A stretch of DNA of 64,000 nt from CAYPGJ01 sp964638515 (GTDB taxonomy: Bacteria > Planctomycetota > Phycisphaerae > Phycisphaerales > UBA1924), in the NCBI GenBank assembly GCA_964638515.1, contig CAZWZL010000006.1, positions 15,906-79,905 of the forward strand, read 5' to 3'. The notes beneath the pieces were generated by a model. That model made no database searches, was not told the origin of the DNA, and saw only the letters and a list, made by a program, of their open reading frames with translations. The translations under genes and the position numbers were made by a program. How positions within the stretch are numbered: the first letter of the stretch is position 1; each line of letters begins with the position of its first letter. This document shows, in pieces, positions 48,662 to 58,038 of this stretch.

Positions 48662-49747
48662 CTACCGCACGTCGCGCCGACGCAGCGTCACACTCGCCCC
48701 CGTCGTTCGGACCGATGACTGGGGCCCATCCTCGCTGAAGACCACCTCCGCCTCCCCGAATCGCACGCGCCGCACACGCGGGAGCGGCTCCCAGTCCGGC
48801 GTGATCGCCGGCCGGTAGGCCGTCCCCGGGAAAATCACCGGCTCCAGGCCCGGGGACAAAAGGTGCAACGTCCCCGCGAATCCCTCCCCCACCGTGACGT
48901 CGATCTCCCCGTCCGTTGCCGCCAGATCCACAGGACCCAGAGCGCCGTCCCGCAGCACAACCATCACCGCCCCGGCCGTGGTCCGCACAGCGACCGCCCC
49001 CGATGCCTCACGCACCCGAACGGTCGCATGCTCTGTGACGACATCCACATCGCCGCCGGGTGAATCCACTTCCACACCACCGTTCGCGGTCCGCACCAGC
49101 ACCCCCCCACCCTGATTCACAACACGCACATCTCCCCGTGCGCCCCGCACCTCCGCGCGCCCCCGCACACCGCTCAACTCGACCGGCCCCGTATCTGTCT
49201 CCACGATAACCGTGCCGATCGATGGGGGCGTTTCGATCTCAAACCACGAGAATTCCCCCCGCGCGCGCTCACCCGGCCATAGCGGCTCCAGCACGACCTC
49301 CTCGCCGCTCGCCCGGGCCGTGATCCGCGTCTCCGACAATCGTTCGCGCGTGGACGCCCCGAGCTCCACTCTCGCAAACACATCCGGCCGATCGGCGCCG
49401 ACGATTCGGATCGGTGCGCCGAACGTCCGCACCCGGAGCGTGCCCGCGGGCGCGACGGTCACCGTCAACTCGCGCCATTCGACCGGCACCCGCGCCCGCC
49501 GACGTCGACCCCCCGGAGGATCCAACGCGGCTCGCTCAAGCATCGCCTCGCTCGCCCGAGGCGACGCTCCCGAAGCCATCCGAACGTCGGAACCCTCTCC
49601 ACCATCGTCGGCGCTCCGGTCCGACACAGCGCCGCCGTCTCCTCCCGCCTCACGCCCGCCCGACGTGCACGCCGGCAAAAACACCGCTGCGCACGCGAGG
49701 GTGATCGCGAGCGCAGCGGGGAGGAGACTTCGAGGATTCCGTGTCAT
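48662..49747 (-). CDS. DUF4097-like lipoprotein
   Basis: The 361-residue protein has a lipobox (LPAC, residues 26-29), an acidic/serine-rich linker, and a beta-rich domain. That domain has repeated short strands of the DUF4097 type (GPVELSGVRGRAEVRGARGD, then GGVEVDSPGGDVDVVTEHAT and SGAVAVRTTAGAVMV). Such domains are thought to form right-handed beta-helices on the cell surface. It follows a paralogue by 37 bp, forming a two-gene operon. No biochemical role is established. Confidence 0.78.
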   Translation of the reverse strand: MTRNPRSLLPAALAITLACAAVFLPACTSGGREAGGDGGAVSDRSADDGGEGSDVRMASGASPRASEAMLERAALDPPGGRRRRARVPVEWRELTVTVAPAGTLRVRTFGAPIRIVGADRPDVFARVELGASTRERLSETRITARASGEEVVLEPLWPGERARGEFSWFEIETPPSIGTVIVETDTGPVELSGVRGRAEVRGARGDVRVVNQGGGVLVRTANGGVEVDSPGGDVDVVTEHATVRVREASGAVAVRTTAGAVMVVLRDGALGPVDLAATDGEIDVTVGEGFAGTLHLLSPGLEPVIFPGTAYRPAITPDWEPLPRVRRVRFGEAEVVFSEDGPQSSVRTTGASVTLRRRDVR

Positions 49748-49784
49748 GGCGCGAGATGCTACCCACGCCCATCGGGAGGAGCGA

Positions 49785-50714
49785 TCAGCCACCCTCACGA
49801 ATGCGGAACTGGATGGAGCCGTTGGACGTGGAGACCACCGACTTCGCGCCGCCGGCGCCGATGGTGGCATTGAGCCGCCCCTTGCCCTTGTGCGCCGTGC
49901 CGTCGGCCTCGGTGAGCGTGATGGAGCCGTTGGAGGTGTCCATCGTGACGTCTCCCGCGAACGCGGGGCCGCAGATCACCTCCACGCTGCCGTTGGAGGT
50001 GTCGATGGTGACGGGGCCCGGGGAGGAGGGCGCGAGCGTGATGCTGACCCGGCCATTGCTGGAGTCGGCGGTCACGGAGCCGGCGACGTCCTCAATGCTC
50101 ACGCTCCCATTGCTCGTGTCCGCCACCACGTTGCCGGCGACACCGACGACGGTGATCTTGCCGTTGCTGGTGTCGGCGCGAAGCGAGCCTCCCTGCCGCT
50201 CAACGCGGATGGAGCCGTTCGATGTGTCAGCCACCGCATCTCCATCGAGTCCTTCGAGAGTCACGGCGCCGTTGCTCGTGTTGATGTTGACGCCCCGAGC
50301 GTCCGGCACGCGGATCTTGAAGGAGCAACCCTCGTTGGACTTGGGCTTTCCGCCGGGCCATTCAACGCCGACGCGCAGCGTGCCCTCGCCGTCGCGCTCG
50401 GCCTTGACGTTGATGGCCTCGAGCCGGCTCTGGTCTTTGGAATACACCACGGCCTCGATGGAAACATCCGTGGCGGATGGATCGCTCACGACGGAGACCG
50501 CGCCATTGCGGCTCTGAACGTCGATCGGCTTGCCCGCCTGATGGGGCACGTTGAGGTTGCAGGTCTTCTTGATCGATCGACCGTTGTAATCGTCGTCCCA
50601 AGAGTGATGGCCATGTCCGTCGACGACGATGACGCAACCACTCGCCACCGAAGCGCTCGCCAATGAGACGCCCAACGCGCACGCCCGAAGCAGCGCAAAT
50701 CGTTCCGATCGCAT
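49785..50714 (-). CDS. DUF4097-like lipoprotein with eight TSNG repeats
   Basis: The 309-residue protein has a signal peptide ending in SVASGC. It then carries a periodic region with eight copies of a T/S-S-N-G-x-I/V unit, spaced about 20 residues: NTSNGAV, DTSNGSI, DTSNGKI, DTSNGSV, DSSNGRV, DTSNGSV, DTSNGSI, STSNGSI. The spacing fits turns of a beta-helix, with the SNG turns stacked. It is probably an outer-surface or periplasmic lipoprotein; the partner is unknown. Confidence 0.8.
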   Translation of the reverse strand: MRSERFALLRACALGVSLASASVASGCVIVVDGHGHHSWDDDYNGRSIKKTCNLNVPHQAGKPIDVQSRNGAVSVVSDPSATDVSIEAVVYSKDQSRLEAINVKAERDGEGTLRVGVEWPGGKPKSNEGCSFKIRVPDARGVNINTSNGAVTLEGLDGDAVADTSNGSIRVERQGGSLRADTSNGKITVVGVAGNVVADTSNGSVSIEDVAGSVTADSSNGRVSITLAPSSPGPVTIDTSNGSVEVICGPAFAGDVTMDTSNGSITLTEADGTAHKGKGRLNATIGAGGAKSVVSTSNGSIQFRIREGG

Positions 50715-50786
50715 GAGATGAACCTCCGGTCTGAAAGGGGGGTGGGGATGCTCGACCCCCTTATACCGTGCCCACCCAGCCCGATT

Positions 50787-51806
50787 TCACCGCTTCCCGG
50801 GCTTTTTTCTGGTCCCGCCCGCAGACGCCCGACCACGAGCCGCGTCCAGGCACACGATCTCGAACGCCACGTGGGCCCCCAGCATCGCCGTGATCCCGGC
50901 CACATCCCTGTCCGGCAGCACCTCCACCTGGTCTCCTCCTACGACATTCACCCCGCACAAGGATCGCACCAGCCCCAGGGCTTCCCATGAACTCAACCCC
51001 CCGACCGACGGCGTGCCGGTCCCCGGCGCGAAGGCCGGATCCACGGCGTCGATATCAAACGACACGTACGTCTCGCGATCACCAAGCGCCCTGACGAACG
51101 CGCGAACCGCTTCCCCACCATCCGCGCGATGCTCCTCGCACGTCACAACCCGGACGCCGTGCTCGCGCGCGAACTCCAGGTCCTTTTTCGAATTGAGCGG
51201 CCCCTTGATCCCGATCGAGATCATGGCTCTCGGGTCCACCAGCCCCTCCTCGATAGCGCGGATGAACGGCGAGGCGTGGCTGAATCGCTCCCCCAGCGTC
51301 TGATCCACCGTGTCGAGGTGCGAATCCACGTGGATCAGCGCCAGCCCCTTCTTGGGCTTGCCCCGCCGCGCCCACGTGGCCCGAAGATTCGCCAGCGCGA
51401 TCGAATGATCCCCACCCAAGGCAAACAACTTCGTGTGCCCCGCGTCCCCCAGCCCGAGCGCAAACGTCGACGCCTCGCGCGCGGTCGTCTCGCAATCAAA
51501 CGTGTTCACCGGCGCATCCCCGCCATCCGCCAGGCTGAACACGTCCGTCAGCGTCAGATCATGAACCACGTGATAGGGCTTGAGATACTGCGAAGCCTCT
51601 CGAATCGCCCTCGGCCCGAACCGCGTGCCCGCTCGGAACGTCGTCCCTCCATCGAACGGCACCCCGTAAAACACCCAATCCACCGGCAGCGACTCCCGCC
51701 CGACATCCTCCAGCCTCGGGTATCTCCCGAACGTGCAGATCCCTGCGAAGCGAGGCGTGGCGCGCGGGTCCGGCAGACGGGTTCTCGGCTCGTTTCTCGT
51801 TGACAT
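50787..51806 (-). CDS. Agmatinase/arginase-family ureohydrolase
   Basis: Family enzymes hydrolyse agmatine, arginine or formiminoglutamate using a di-manganese centre. The 339-residue product has the metal-ligand motifs LGGDHSIAL, HVDSHLDT and SFDIDAVDPAFAPGTGTP in order. The order and length favour agmatinase (SpeB-like), but the substrate is not certain. The ATG at 51806 is chosen on family start; an in-frame ATG eight codons upstream is possible. An AST pathway cluster lies 2 kb away. Confidence 0.85.
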   Translation of the reverse strand: MSTRNEPRTRLPDPRATPRFAGICTFGRYPRLEDVGRESLPVDWVFYGVPFDGGTTFRAGTRFGPRAIREASQYLKPYHVVHDLTLTDVFSLADGGDAPVNTFDCETTAREASTFALGLGDAGHTKLFALGGDHSIALANLRATWARRGKPKKGLALIHVDSHLDTVDQTLGERFSHASPFIRAIEEGLVDPRAMISIGIKGPLNSKKDLEFAREHGVRVVTCEEHRADGGEAVRAFVRALGDRETYVSFDIDAVDPAFAPGTGTPSVGGLSSWEALGLVRSLCGVNVVGGDQVEVLPDRDVAGITAMLGAHVAFEIVCLDAARGRASAGGTRKKPGKR

Positions 51807-52026
51807 GCCGCCCATGGTACGGATCTTCATCCACCCAAACAGGCCGCGAATCAACCCCCTGCAAACTCGTCATTTGCAGCCAATTCAGGGAATTCGCGCT
51901 TGAAGGAACATTCGATCCCCGTAGCCTGCGAAGTGGGACGCCGCCCCGGCTCATCGTCAGGTGCGCGACCACCGCTCGAGGCTGTAGCCTCCCCGCGGAA
52001 TTGAGGAAGGATCAGGAGCACGTCAC

Positions 52027-53427
52027 ATGCGAAACACCCGTTCAGCACTGCTTTGCGCGTCGGCGGTCGGTCTGTGCGCAGCCGCATCCGCCGGCCCGTT
52101 CGGACTCATCTCCGTCATCTTCACCAACGTGGTCGGCGCGCCGGCCAACGCCGTCCCGGGCATGCAGGGCGTCGGGTTCTTCGCCGGCACCGGCACGCAG
52201 TTCGAACGACCCTATCGCAGCGCCGACGGAACCCGGTGGACCATCCGCGCTCGCGCCAATCTCGCGGCCTCGGAAGATCAGATGATCATCACCGGCATGG
52301 GCCCCACCTCCGCGGGCGCGCAGGTCATCCTCCGTGAGGGCGACAACGCTCCGTGGGATCCCACCGTCACCGTCGAGACGCTCACCCGGCGAACCCGCGG
52401 CATCAACAACAACGGCGACGTGGCGTTCAGCGCCAACACCTCCCACGCAACCACGGCCGATGAGCACATCATCCGCAGAAACGCCAACGGCACGTGGGAC
52501 GTCATCGCCCGGGAAGGCGACGCCACGCCCATCGCCGGCGGGACCTACGGCCTCACGCTCGATTCCGCGCACATCCTCAACAACGGCGACGTCGGCTTCA
52601 TTGGCACGAGCCTCCTGGGCCTCACGTCCACCACGAACGCCGCAGCCTTCCGAGGCGGTTCCGTCATTGCCCAGAAAGGCGTCGACGTCCCCGGCGGTCA
52701 GGCGGGCGGCGGCACGGCCCTCTGGCAGAATTTCACCGTCGATGAGTTCTACTCCTCAGCCGACGGCGCCCACTACATGCTGCAGGGCGACACCGACGCC
52801 GCCACCACCGCGGACGGCATCATCGTCGTGGACGGTCAGGTCGTCATCCAGGAGGGCGTCACCGTCCTCGCCGGATTCGCCAACGCCGTCTCCACCGCCA
52901 ATCGAGAGTCCTTCATGATGTCCAACGGCGACTGGTTCGCCCGAGGATCCAATGCCACCGACAACCTCGACTGGGTCGTTCGCAACGGCAACGTCGTCGC
53001 CCGAACCGGCGACGCCATCACCGGCGCCACCACGGAAAGCTGGTCGGACACCACAGGATTCTCCGCCACGTTCTTCTTCATGGCCGGCGACAACCTGGGC
53101 AACTACGTCGTGGGCGGCGTCACCGACGCGGCCGACCCCGCGGCCAACGCCGTCATCGTCTACAACGGCAGCACCGTGCTCCTCCGAGAAGGCGCCATGA
53201 TCGACATCAACGGCGACGGCCTCATGAACGACGACGCCTTCGTCTCCGTCATGAACAACGACGACGGCTTCCTGACCGACGACGGTCACTTCTACTTCAC
53301 GGCCGATCTGCGCGACGGCGCCGGCGCCTCATTGGGCCAGGCCTTCCTCGTCATGGCCGTCCCGGCCCCGAGCAGCGCCCTCGTGCTTGCGGCAGGCGGG
53401 CTGGTATCGCTGCGTCGTCGTCGGTGA
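52027..53427 (+). CDS. Secreted repeat protein with PEP-CTERM-like sorting tail
   Basis: The 466-residue protein has a signal peptide (ALLCASAVGLCAAASA). Its body is beta-rich with repeats such as INNNGDVAF and ILNNGDVGF and small-residue strands. It ends in VPAPSSALVLAAGGLVSL followed by RRRR. This tail is a PEP-CTERM-like anchor recognised by exosortases, consistent with surface or extracellular-polymer export. No exosortase (EpsH/XrtA) gene is in the window. AGGAG precedes the ATG at 52027, and a strong terminator follows. Confidence 0.85.
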   Translation: MRNTRSALLCASAVGLCAAASAGPFGLISVIFTNVVGAPANAVPGMQGVGFFAGTGTQFERPYRSADGTRWTIRARANLAASEDQMIITGMGPTSAGAQVILREGDNAPWDPTVTVETLTRRTRGINNNGDVAFSANTSHATTADEHIIRRNANGTWDVIAREGDATPIAGGTYGLTLDSAHILNNGDVGFIGTSLLGLTSTTNAAAFRGGSVIAQKGVDVPGGQAGGGTALWQNFTVDEFYSSADGAHYMLQGDTDAATTADGIIVVDGQVVIQEGVTVLAGFANAVSTANRESFMMSNGDWFARGSNATDNLDWVVRNGNVVARTGDAITGATTESWSDTTGFSATFFFMAGDNLGNYVVGGVTDAADPAANAVIVYNGSTVLLREGAMIDINGDGLMNDDAFVSVMNNDDGFLTDDGHFYFTADLRDGAGASLGQAFLVMAVPAPSSALVLAAGGLVSLRRRR

Positions 53428-53456
53428 GTGATCGAGATCGCATGTGAAGATCGAGA

Positions 53457-53488
53457 CCGCCCCGCCCTGATGCGGGGCGGCTTTTATT
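53457..53488 (+). terminator. Rho-independent terminator after the PEP-CTERM gene
   Basis: A perfect 9-bp stem (CCGCCCCGC 53457-53465 with GCGGGGCGG 53472-53480) has a 6-nt loop. It is followed by CTTTTATT. Confidence 0.9.
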
Positions 53489-53541
53489 CGTGACGATCGC
53501 GCGCCGCCAGCGCTCGCCAGCGCCCGCACGTCACCTCGGAC

Positions 53542-55131
53542 TCAGTGAATCCACGAATCATCGAACGACATGCCCTCGGCCAGCGTGGCCGCGTCGGACT
53601 CTTCAACCATCGTCGCGACGGGGTACGCGCAGTAGTCAAGACTGAACGCCCCGGCCGGACGGTGGTTCCCCGAGTGGCCCAGCCCGCCGAACGGAAGCTT
53701 GCTGCTCGCGCCCGCCGTGCCGGTGTTGACGTTGACGCATCCCGCGCGTGCCTCTCGAAGAAAACGGTCCGAGGCGGCCTTGTCGCGCGTGAAAATGGAA
53801 GCGGCAAGCCCGAAGCGCGAGGCATTGGCCTGCTCGAGCGCATCGTCGAGGTTTCGCGCCAGGCTGAGCCGCAGAATCGGGCCGAACACCTCGAGGTCGC
53901 AACCCGCGTCGCGCGAGGCATCCTGAGCAAGCGAGAAGCGAGGCACGCGCACGATGCCGGGGGAAATGTAGAAACCACCGTCGAGCGCGCGGTCATCGAG
54001 CGGCTCTGCTCGGAGGATGGACTCCCCGCCGGCACGAAGCACGTCCTGCTGAAACGCAAGAGCGGCGCGCCGCGCGTCGTCCCGGATGATGGGGCCGGAG
54101 AACACGGCCGTGCGCTGTCCGCCCGGTGACGTTGCCGACACAAGCCCACGAGGATCACCGATCCGAAGAGCGCGAGCGGCGCTCACGAGCGCTGGAATGA
54201 ATCGGTCGGCGATGGCTTCATGCACGATGACGCGCCGCGTGCTCGTGCATCGCTGACCCGTCGTGTTGAACGCGCAACGCGCGACCTCGATCACGGCCTG
54301 CTTCAAATCCGCGTCGTCCATCACGATCGCGGCGTTGTTGCCGCCCATCTCGAGCGCCACGATCCGCCCCGGGGCATCCAGGTTCGCTTCGAGAATCGCC
54401 CGCCCGACAGGCCAACTCCCCGTGAACAGAATCCCATCCACGCGATCGTGCGCCATCAACCGCTTGGCCGTCTCCGCCCCACCTTGAACCACGTTCACCA
54501 CCCCGGCGGGGAATCCCGCCTCCATCAGCATCTCACCAAGCAACTGCCCAACGCCCGGCGCCTTGTCGCTCGGCTTCAGCACCACCGTGTTCCCCAAGGC
54601 CAGCGCCGGAACCATGTGCCCGTTCGGCAAGTGCGCCGGAAAATTAAACGGCCCCACCACCGCCATCACCCCATGCGCACGAAACCGACACGCACCGACC
54701 CGGGTCGCCGACAACGGAAACGAGAAATCCGTCACCCGCGACATCCCCGAATGCGCGGCGTCGTCGAGCGTGATGTCCACCTTGGCCGCAATCGCCCCCG
54801 CTTCCTGCACACACTCCCACCACGCCTTCCCCGTCTCATCGCAGATCAACTCTGCAATCTCCCCCGCGCGCGCCTTCGCCACGTCCCGGTACTTCCGCAG
54901 CAACGCAAACCGCTCCTCGCGCGCCGTTTCCCGCCATCCCGGCAATGCCCGCGCCGCGGCCTCCACGGCGTCGTCCACATGCCCCGCCACCGGCGTCCCT
55001 GCCCACACCGTTTCGCTCGGCCTCGCCGGATTGAACGACCGCAGCCCCTCCCCGGTCAGCCCCACCGCCTTCCCGCCGATCAGATCGCTCGAGCCGTGCC
55101 GCAGCGATGCGTGCTTGCCGTCACCACCCAT
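53542..55131 (-). CDS. astD: N-succinylglutamate 5-semialdehyde dehydrogenase
   Basis: AstD oxidises succinylglutamate semialdehyde to succinylglutamate in the arginine succinyltransferase pathway. The 529-residue aldehyde dehydrogenase has the N-terminal FNPARPSETVW start. It has GPFNFPAHLPNGHMVPALALGN, LEMGGNNAAIVMDD, the catalytic cysteine in NTTGQRCTSTRR, and LPFGGLGHSGNHRPAG. These agree with the AstD subgroup. Its ATG overlaps the astA stop (TGATG). It is the last gene of the cluster. Confidence 0.93.
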   Translation of the reverse strand: MGGDGKHASLRHGSSDLIGGKAVGLTGEGLRSFNPARPSETVWAGTPVAGHVDDAVEAAARALPGWRETAREERFALLRKYRDVAKARAGEIAELICDETGKAWWECVQEAGAIAAKVDITLDDAAHSGMSRVTDFSFPLSATRVGACRFRAHGVMAVVGPFNFPAHLPNGHMVPALALGNTVVLKPSDKAPGVGQLLGEMLMEAGFPAGVVNVVQGGAETAKRLMAHDRVDGILFTGSWPVGRAILEANLDAPGRIVALEMGGNNAAIVMDDADLKQAVIEVARCAFNTTGQRCTSTRRVIVHEAIADRFIPALVSAARALRIGDPRGLVSATSPGGQRTAVFSGPIIRDDARRAALAFQQDVLRAGGESILRAEPLDDRALDGGFYISPGIVRVPRFSLAQDASRDAGCDLEVFGPILRLSLARNLDDALEQANASRFGLAASIFTRDKAASDRFLREARAGCVNVNTGTAGASSKLPFGGLGHSGNHRPAGAFSLDYCAYPVATMVEESDAATLAEGMSFDDSWIH

Positions 55132-56327
55132 CACGCCCTGGCCTTTCGTCCGCCCCGCTTCCCCTTCGTCGAAGGCTTCGCACGTTTCGAGTCCTTGTCG
55201 CCACTGCGCTTCGACGCCGAGCCCACAACGTCCGTCGGTGTCACACGAACGGTCATCCCGGCTTCGCACCCGAGCGCTCGCATGGCCGCCGCAGGGATCC
55301 TCACCCCCGCGCCCCCGGCCCCTTCCGTGTACTCCGTCATCACCGCGACAAAGGGCTCATCGCCCCCGTCCATGTGCTCCGCGCTCACGATCCCCATCCG
55401 CTTGCCCTTGCCCGCGCCGATCGTCCCAGCCAGCTCCTTCTCCCGCGTCTCACGCACCAGGGCCACTTCGTCCGTCACGGCCTGAAGGTGTGGCCCGCCG
55501 TCGAACGGATCCACCCGATCGTGATACGCAAATCCGACCTTCTCCAGCAGGCGCCGCGCCGGCATCGTCTCCGGCGCCACCTTCCCGATCGTCGCCCGCG
55601 CCTCAGGCGGCAGCAACGACAAGTACACCTCTTCCCTCGGCAGCAGGCTCGTCATGAACTCGCGCGACCGCTGACAAAACTGATCAGCCTCGGCATAACT
55701 CAGATTGATGAACCTTCGTCCGAAATGCTCCCAGAACGGATTGATCCCCTCCGGCGAGATCGGCGCCATCATCTCCGCGAGCAGATTGTCGCTGAAGTGC
55801 TCCCGATGCGCCCCGATGAAATGAAACCGCACGAAGCTCAGAAACTTGCCGAGGTGGCCACCACGGAACGTCGGCGCCAGAATCAGTCCGCCCACCTCCG
55901 TCGGCCCGGACTCATCGAGCAGCAACTGCACCGTGACATGCGTGGCGCCGCTGTGCAGATCCGTCGAGAACATCTGACGCTTCCGCAGATGCAACGACAC
56001 GTTCGGATTCCCCGGGCTCCCCATCTCCGAGATCACCGCGCTCGTTCCGATCGGCTGCCCGCTCTCGTCCTCCAGCACGAACATGAAGTGCTCGGAACGC
56101 CCCGCCGCGCCGCCGACCCCACGCCGCGCGCTCGAAGTCCCGTTCCGCGAAGCGCCCTCTGAGCCTCCCCGAATCAGCTCGCGGAAGCACTCTCGGCTCC
56201 AGCGGATCCGCTCGGAGATTCCCTCCTTGTCCGCGGGCAGATTCGTGAAAAACACGGTCTTCGCCAGCTTCAGCAGCGTGTCGAGGTCCGTCGTTCTGGC
56301 TTGTCTGATCCGGTACACCGTCCGCAC
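55131..56327 (-). CDS. astA: Arginine N-succinyltransferase
   Basis: AstA transfers succinyl from succinyl-CoA to arginine, the first AST step. The 398-residue protein matches the family in the middle (GLILAPTFRGGHLGKFLSFV, MMAPISPEGINPFWEHFGRR, and RRLLEKVGFAYHDRVDPFDG). It is about 50 residues longer than typical, because of an inserted glycine/serine loop near residue 55 and a basic tail of about 30 residues (KRSGDKDSKRAKPSTKGKRG). The astD gene overlaps its stop. Confidence 0.92.
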   Translation of the reverse strand: MRTVYRIRQARTTDLDTLLKLAKTVFFTNLPADKEGISERIRWSRECFRELIRGGSEGASRNGTSSARRGVGGAAGRSEHFMFVLEDESGQPIGTSAVISEMGSPGNPNVSLHLRKRQMFSTDLHSGATHVTVQLLLDESGPTEVGGLILAPTFRGGHLGKFLSFVRFHFIGAHREHFSDNLLAEMMAPISPEGINPFWEHFGRRFINLSYAEADQFCQRSREFMTSLLPREEVYLSLLPPEARATIGKVAPETMPARRLLEKVGFAYHDRVDPFDGGPHLQAVTDEVALVRETREKELAGTIGAGKGKRMGIVSAEHMDGGDEPFVAVMTEYTEGAGGAGVRIPAAAMRALGCEAGMTVRVTPTDVVGSASKRSGDKDSKRAKPSTKGKRGGRKARA

Positions 56328-56385
56328 TCCATGCCGTGTCGTCGTCGTCGCTGCCCCGTCCGCCGCGTGCCGATCACGCCCCGCG

Positions 56386-57891
56386 CTACGCCTTCAGCGC
56401 CCCCGCCACCGCCGCCATCGACTTCTCGAGAAGCCCGAACGCCGTCGCCCACTGCTCCTCCTTGAACACCCCGAGCGGAGGCAGCATCCGCAGGTGATAC
56501 GGCCCGTGACCGCAGTAGAACACGATCAGCCCATCGTCGAAGCACTGCCGGCAGAGCTTGGTCACCGGCTCCTTCTGGCCGCCGAACGGCGTCAGCCGAA
56601 CCATCCCGCCGATCCCGCCGATCAGGTCAGCCGCGCCCTCGCACGCCGGGAACCACCCCGGGTGCTTCGCGATCAACGCGCGAGCCTGCTTCTCGAACGC
56701 CTGGTACTGCCTCGCGTGCAGGCCGTTCGCGCCGTACCGATCCCCCTCCGACAGCCGATCCAGGATCCGCCCGCCGACACGGATCGCGTCCGCGCTGCCG
56801 AGGAACGTGGCCGAGAGCAAGCCCGGCTTCGGGTTGTACTCCTTCGTGAACAGCGTCGCGCACACCTGCGTCATCTTGCCCACAGTGCACACGTCGATGT
56901 GCTCGCCCAGGTTGAGCGCCTCGAAGCAGAACATCTCCGTCGTCCGTCCGAAGGTCTGCACCTCGTCGTCCCACACCGCGATCCCCGAATCCTTGCACAC
57001 CTTCATCAACTCGACAAAGAACTCCCGAGGCGCCGTGTTGAACCCCCCCTCCCCCTGCACCAGCTCGAAGATGAAAACCGCGTGCTGGCGCGGATACCGC
57101 TCCACATACTCGCGCAGCCGAGCCACCGCCGCGTCGATCACCCGGGTGGAGCCCGACACATCACCGGCGCTCATCCGCTTCGCGACCGCCGCGTCGTAGA
57201 ACGGCATGTAATCAACCTGCGTCGAGAGCGGAATCCCCTCCCGCCCGCCCGCCGAATCGCCGATCTGCGCCATCGTCACCGTCCGACCCATGAAACAGTT
57301 GTTGAACGCGATCACGCGGCTCGCCGGCGCGTGCTTCTGGTAGCAGATCTTCAGCGCGTTCTCGTTCGACATGGCCCCCGAGTTCGACAGAAACGCGTGC
57401 GACAGCCGGCTCCGCTTCGATGCCGCCGCCACCAATCGCCGCGCAAAGTCGTACGCCGCCGTGTTGCACTGCAGGTGACCCTGCATCGCGATGTCTTCCG
57501 TCGCCGCCTCCACGGCCGCGCCGATCAGGTCCGCGTCTGAGTGCCCGAAGAACTGCACGCCGATGCCGCAGATCATGTCCATCTTCACCGAGCCGTCCGC
57601 CAGCTCGACGAACGGCCCGTTGCCGATCCCCGATCCGAGGTACGGATACAGCAACCCGCGCCCGCGCGATGCGCCCGACTCCTCGAGAAGCCGCGCATAC
57701 GCCTTGGACGAAGCCTCGCTCGTCGCGCCCCGCACGCCGGTGATCGAAGCCTGCCGCGCGCGCACTTCCCGCTGAATCGCCTCGATCGCGCCGCGAACCG
57801 CCGCGCTCTCGCGCAACTGCTCGCCCTGCGTCGAAACGCCGACACCCTGGCCCTGCTTCACGCCCGCCTCCGTAGCTGTCCCTGCCGACAT
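56386..57891 (-). CDS. Class III aminotransferase, probable succinylornithine transaminase
   Basis: The 501-residue PLP enzyme has the class III fold: FLSNSGAMSNENALKICYQK, then FIFELVQGEGGFNTA, the DDEVQTFGRTTEM motif and the lysine in TVGKMTQVC. It is larger and more divergent than ArgD/AstC. Its place 58 bp upstream of astA suggests it is AstC (succinylornithine to succinylglutamate semialdehyde). Another amine substrate cannot be excluded. AGGCGG precedes the ATG at 57891. Confidence 0.82.
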   Translation of the reverse strand: MSAGTATEAGVKQGQGVGVSTQGEQLRESAAVRGAIEAIQREVRARQASITGVRGATSEASSKAYARLLEESGASRGRGLLYPYLGSGIGNGPFVELADGSVKMDMICGIGVQFFGHSDADLIGAAVEAATEDIAMQGHLQCNTAAYDFARRLVAAASKRSRLSHAFLSNSGAMSNENALKICYQKHAPASRVIAFNNCFMGRTVTMAQIGDSAGGREGIPLSTQVDYMPFYDAAVAKRMSAGDVSGSTRVIDAAVARLREYVERYPRQHAVFIFELVQGEGGFNTAPREFFVELMKVCKDSGIAVWDDEVQTFGRTTEMFCFEALNLGEHIDVCTVGKMTQVCATLFTKEYNPKPGLLSATFLGSADAIRVGGRILDRLSEGDRYGANGLHARQYQAFEKQARALIAKHPGWFPACEGAADLIGGIGGMVRLTPFGGQKEPVTKLCRQCFDDGLIVFYCGHGPYHLRMLPPLGVFKEEQWATAFGLLEKSMAAVAGALKA

Positions 57892-58038
57892 CGATCGCCG
57901 CCTTTCTTCTGCTGATGCCGCCGCGCTCGCGCCGCCCACCCCGCACAACGCCGTTCCCGAGGCCGAATCCTCTACATCGGCCGGACGAATCCCGAACCTC
58001 GCCCGACCGTCCCAGAACCACCCATCCTATTCAAGAGA

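Noticed and set aside
50080..50660. Tandem DNA repeat in the DUF4097 gene
   Set aside because: The periodicity is at protein level (SNG units); the DNA between units varies too much for a satellite repeat.
50787..51806. Missing AstB supplied by the ureohydrolase
   Set aside because: The metal motifs are those of agmatinase/arginase, which differ from succinylarginine dihydrolase.
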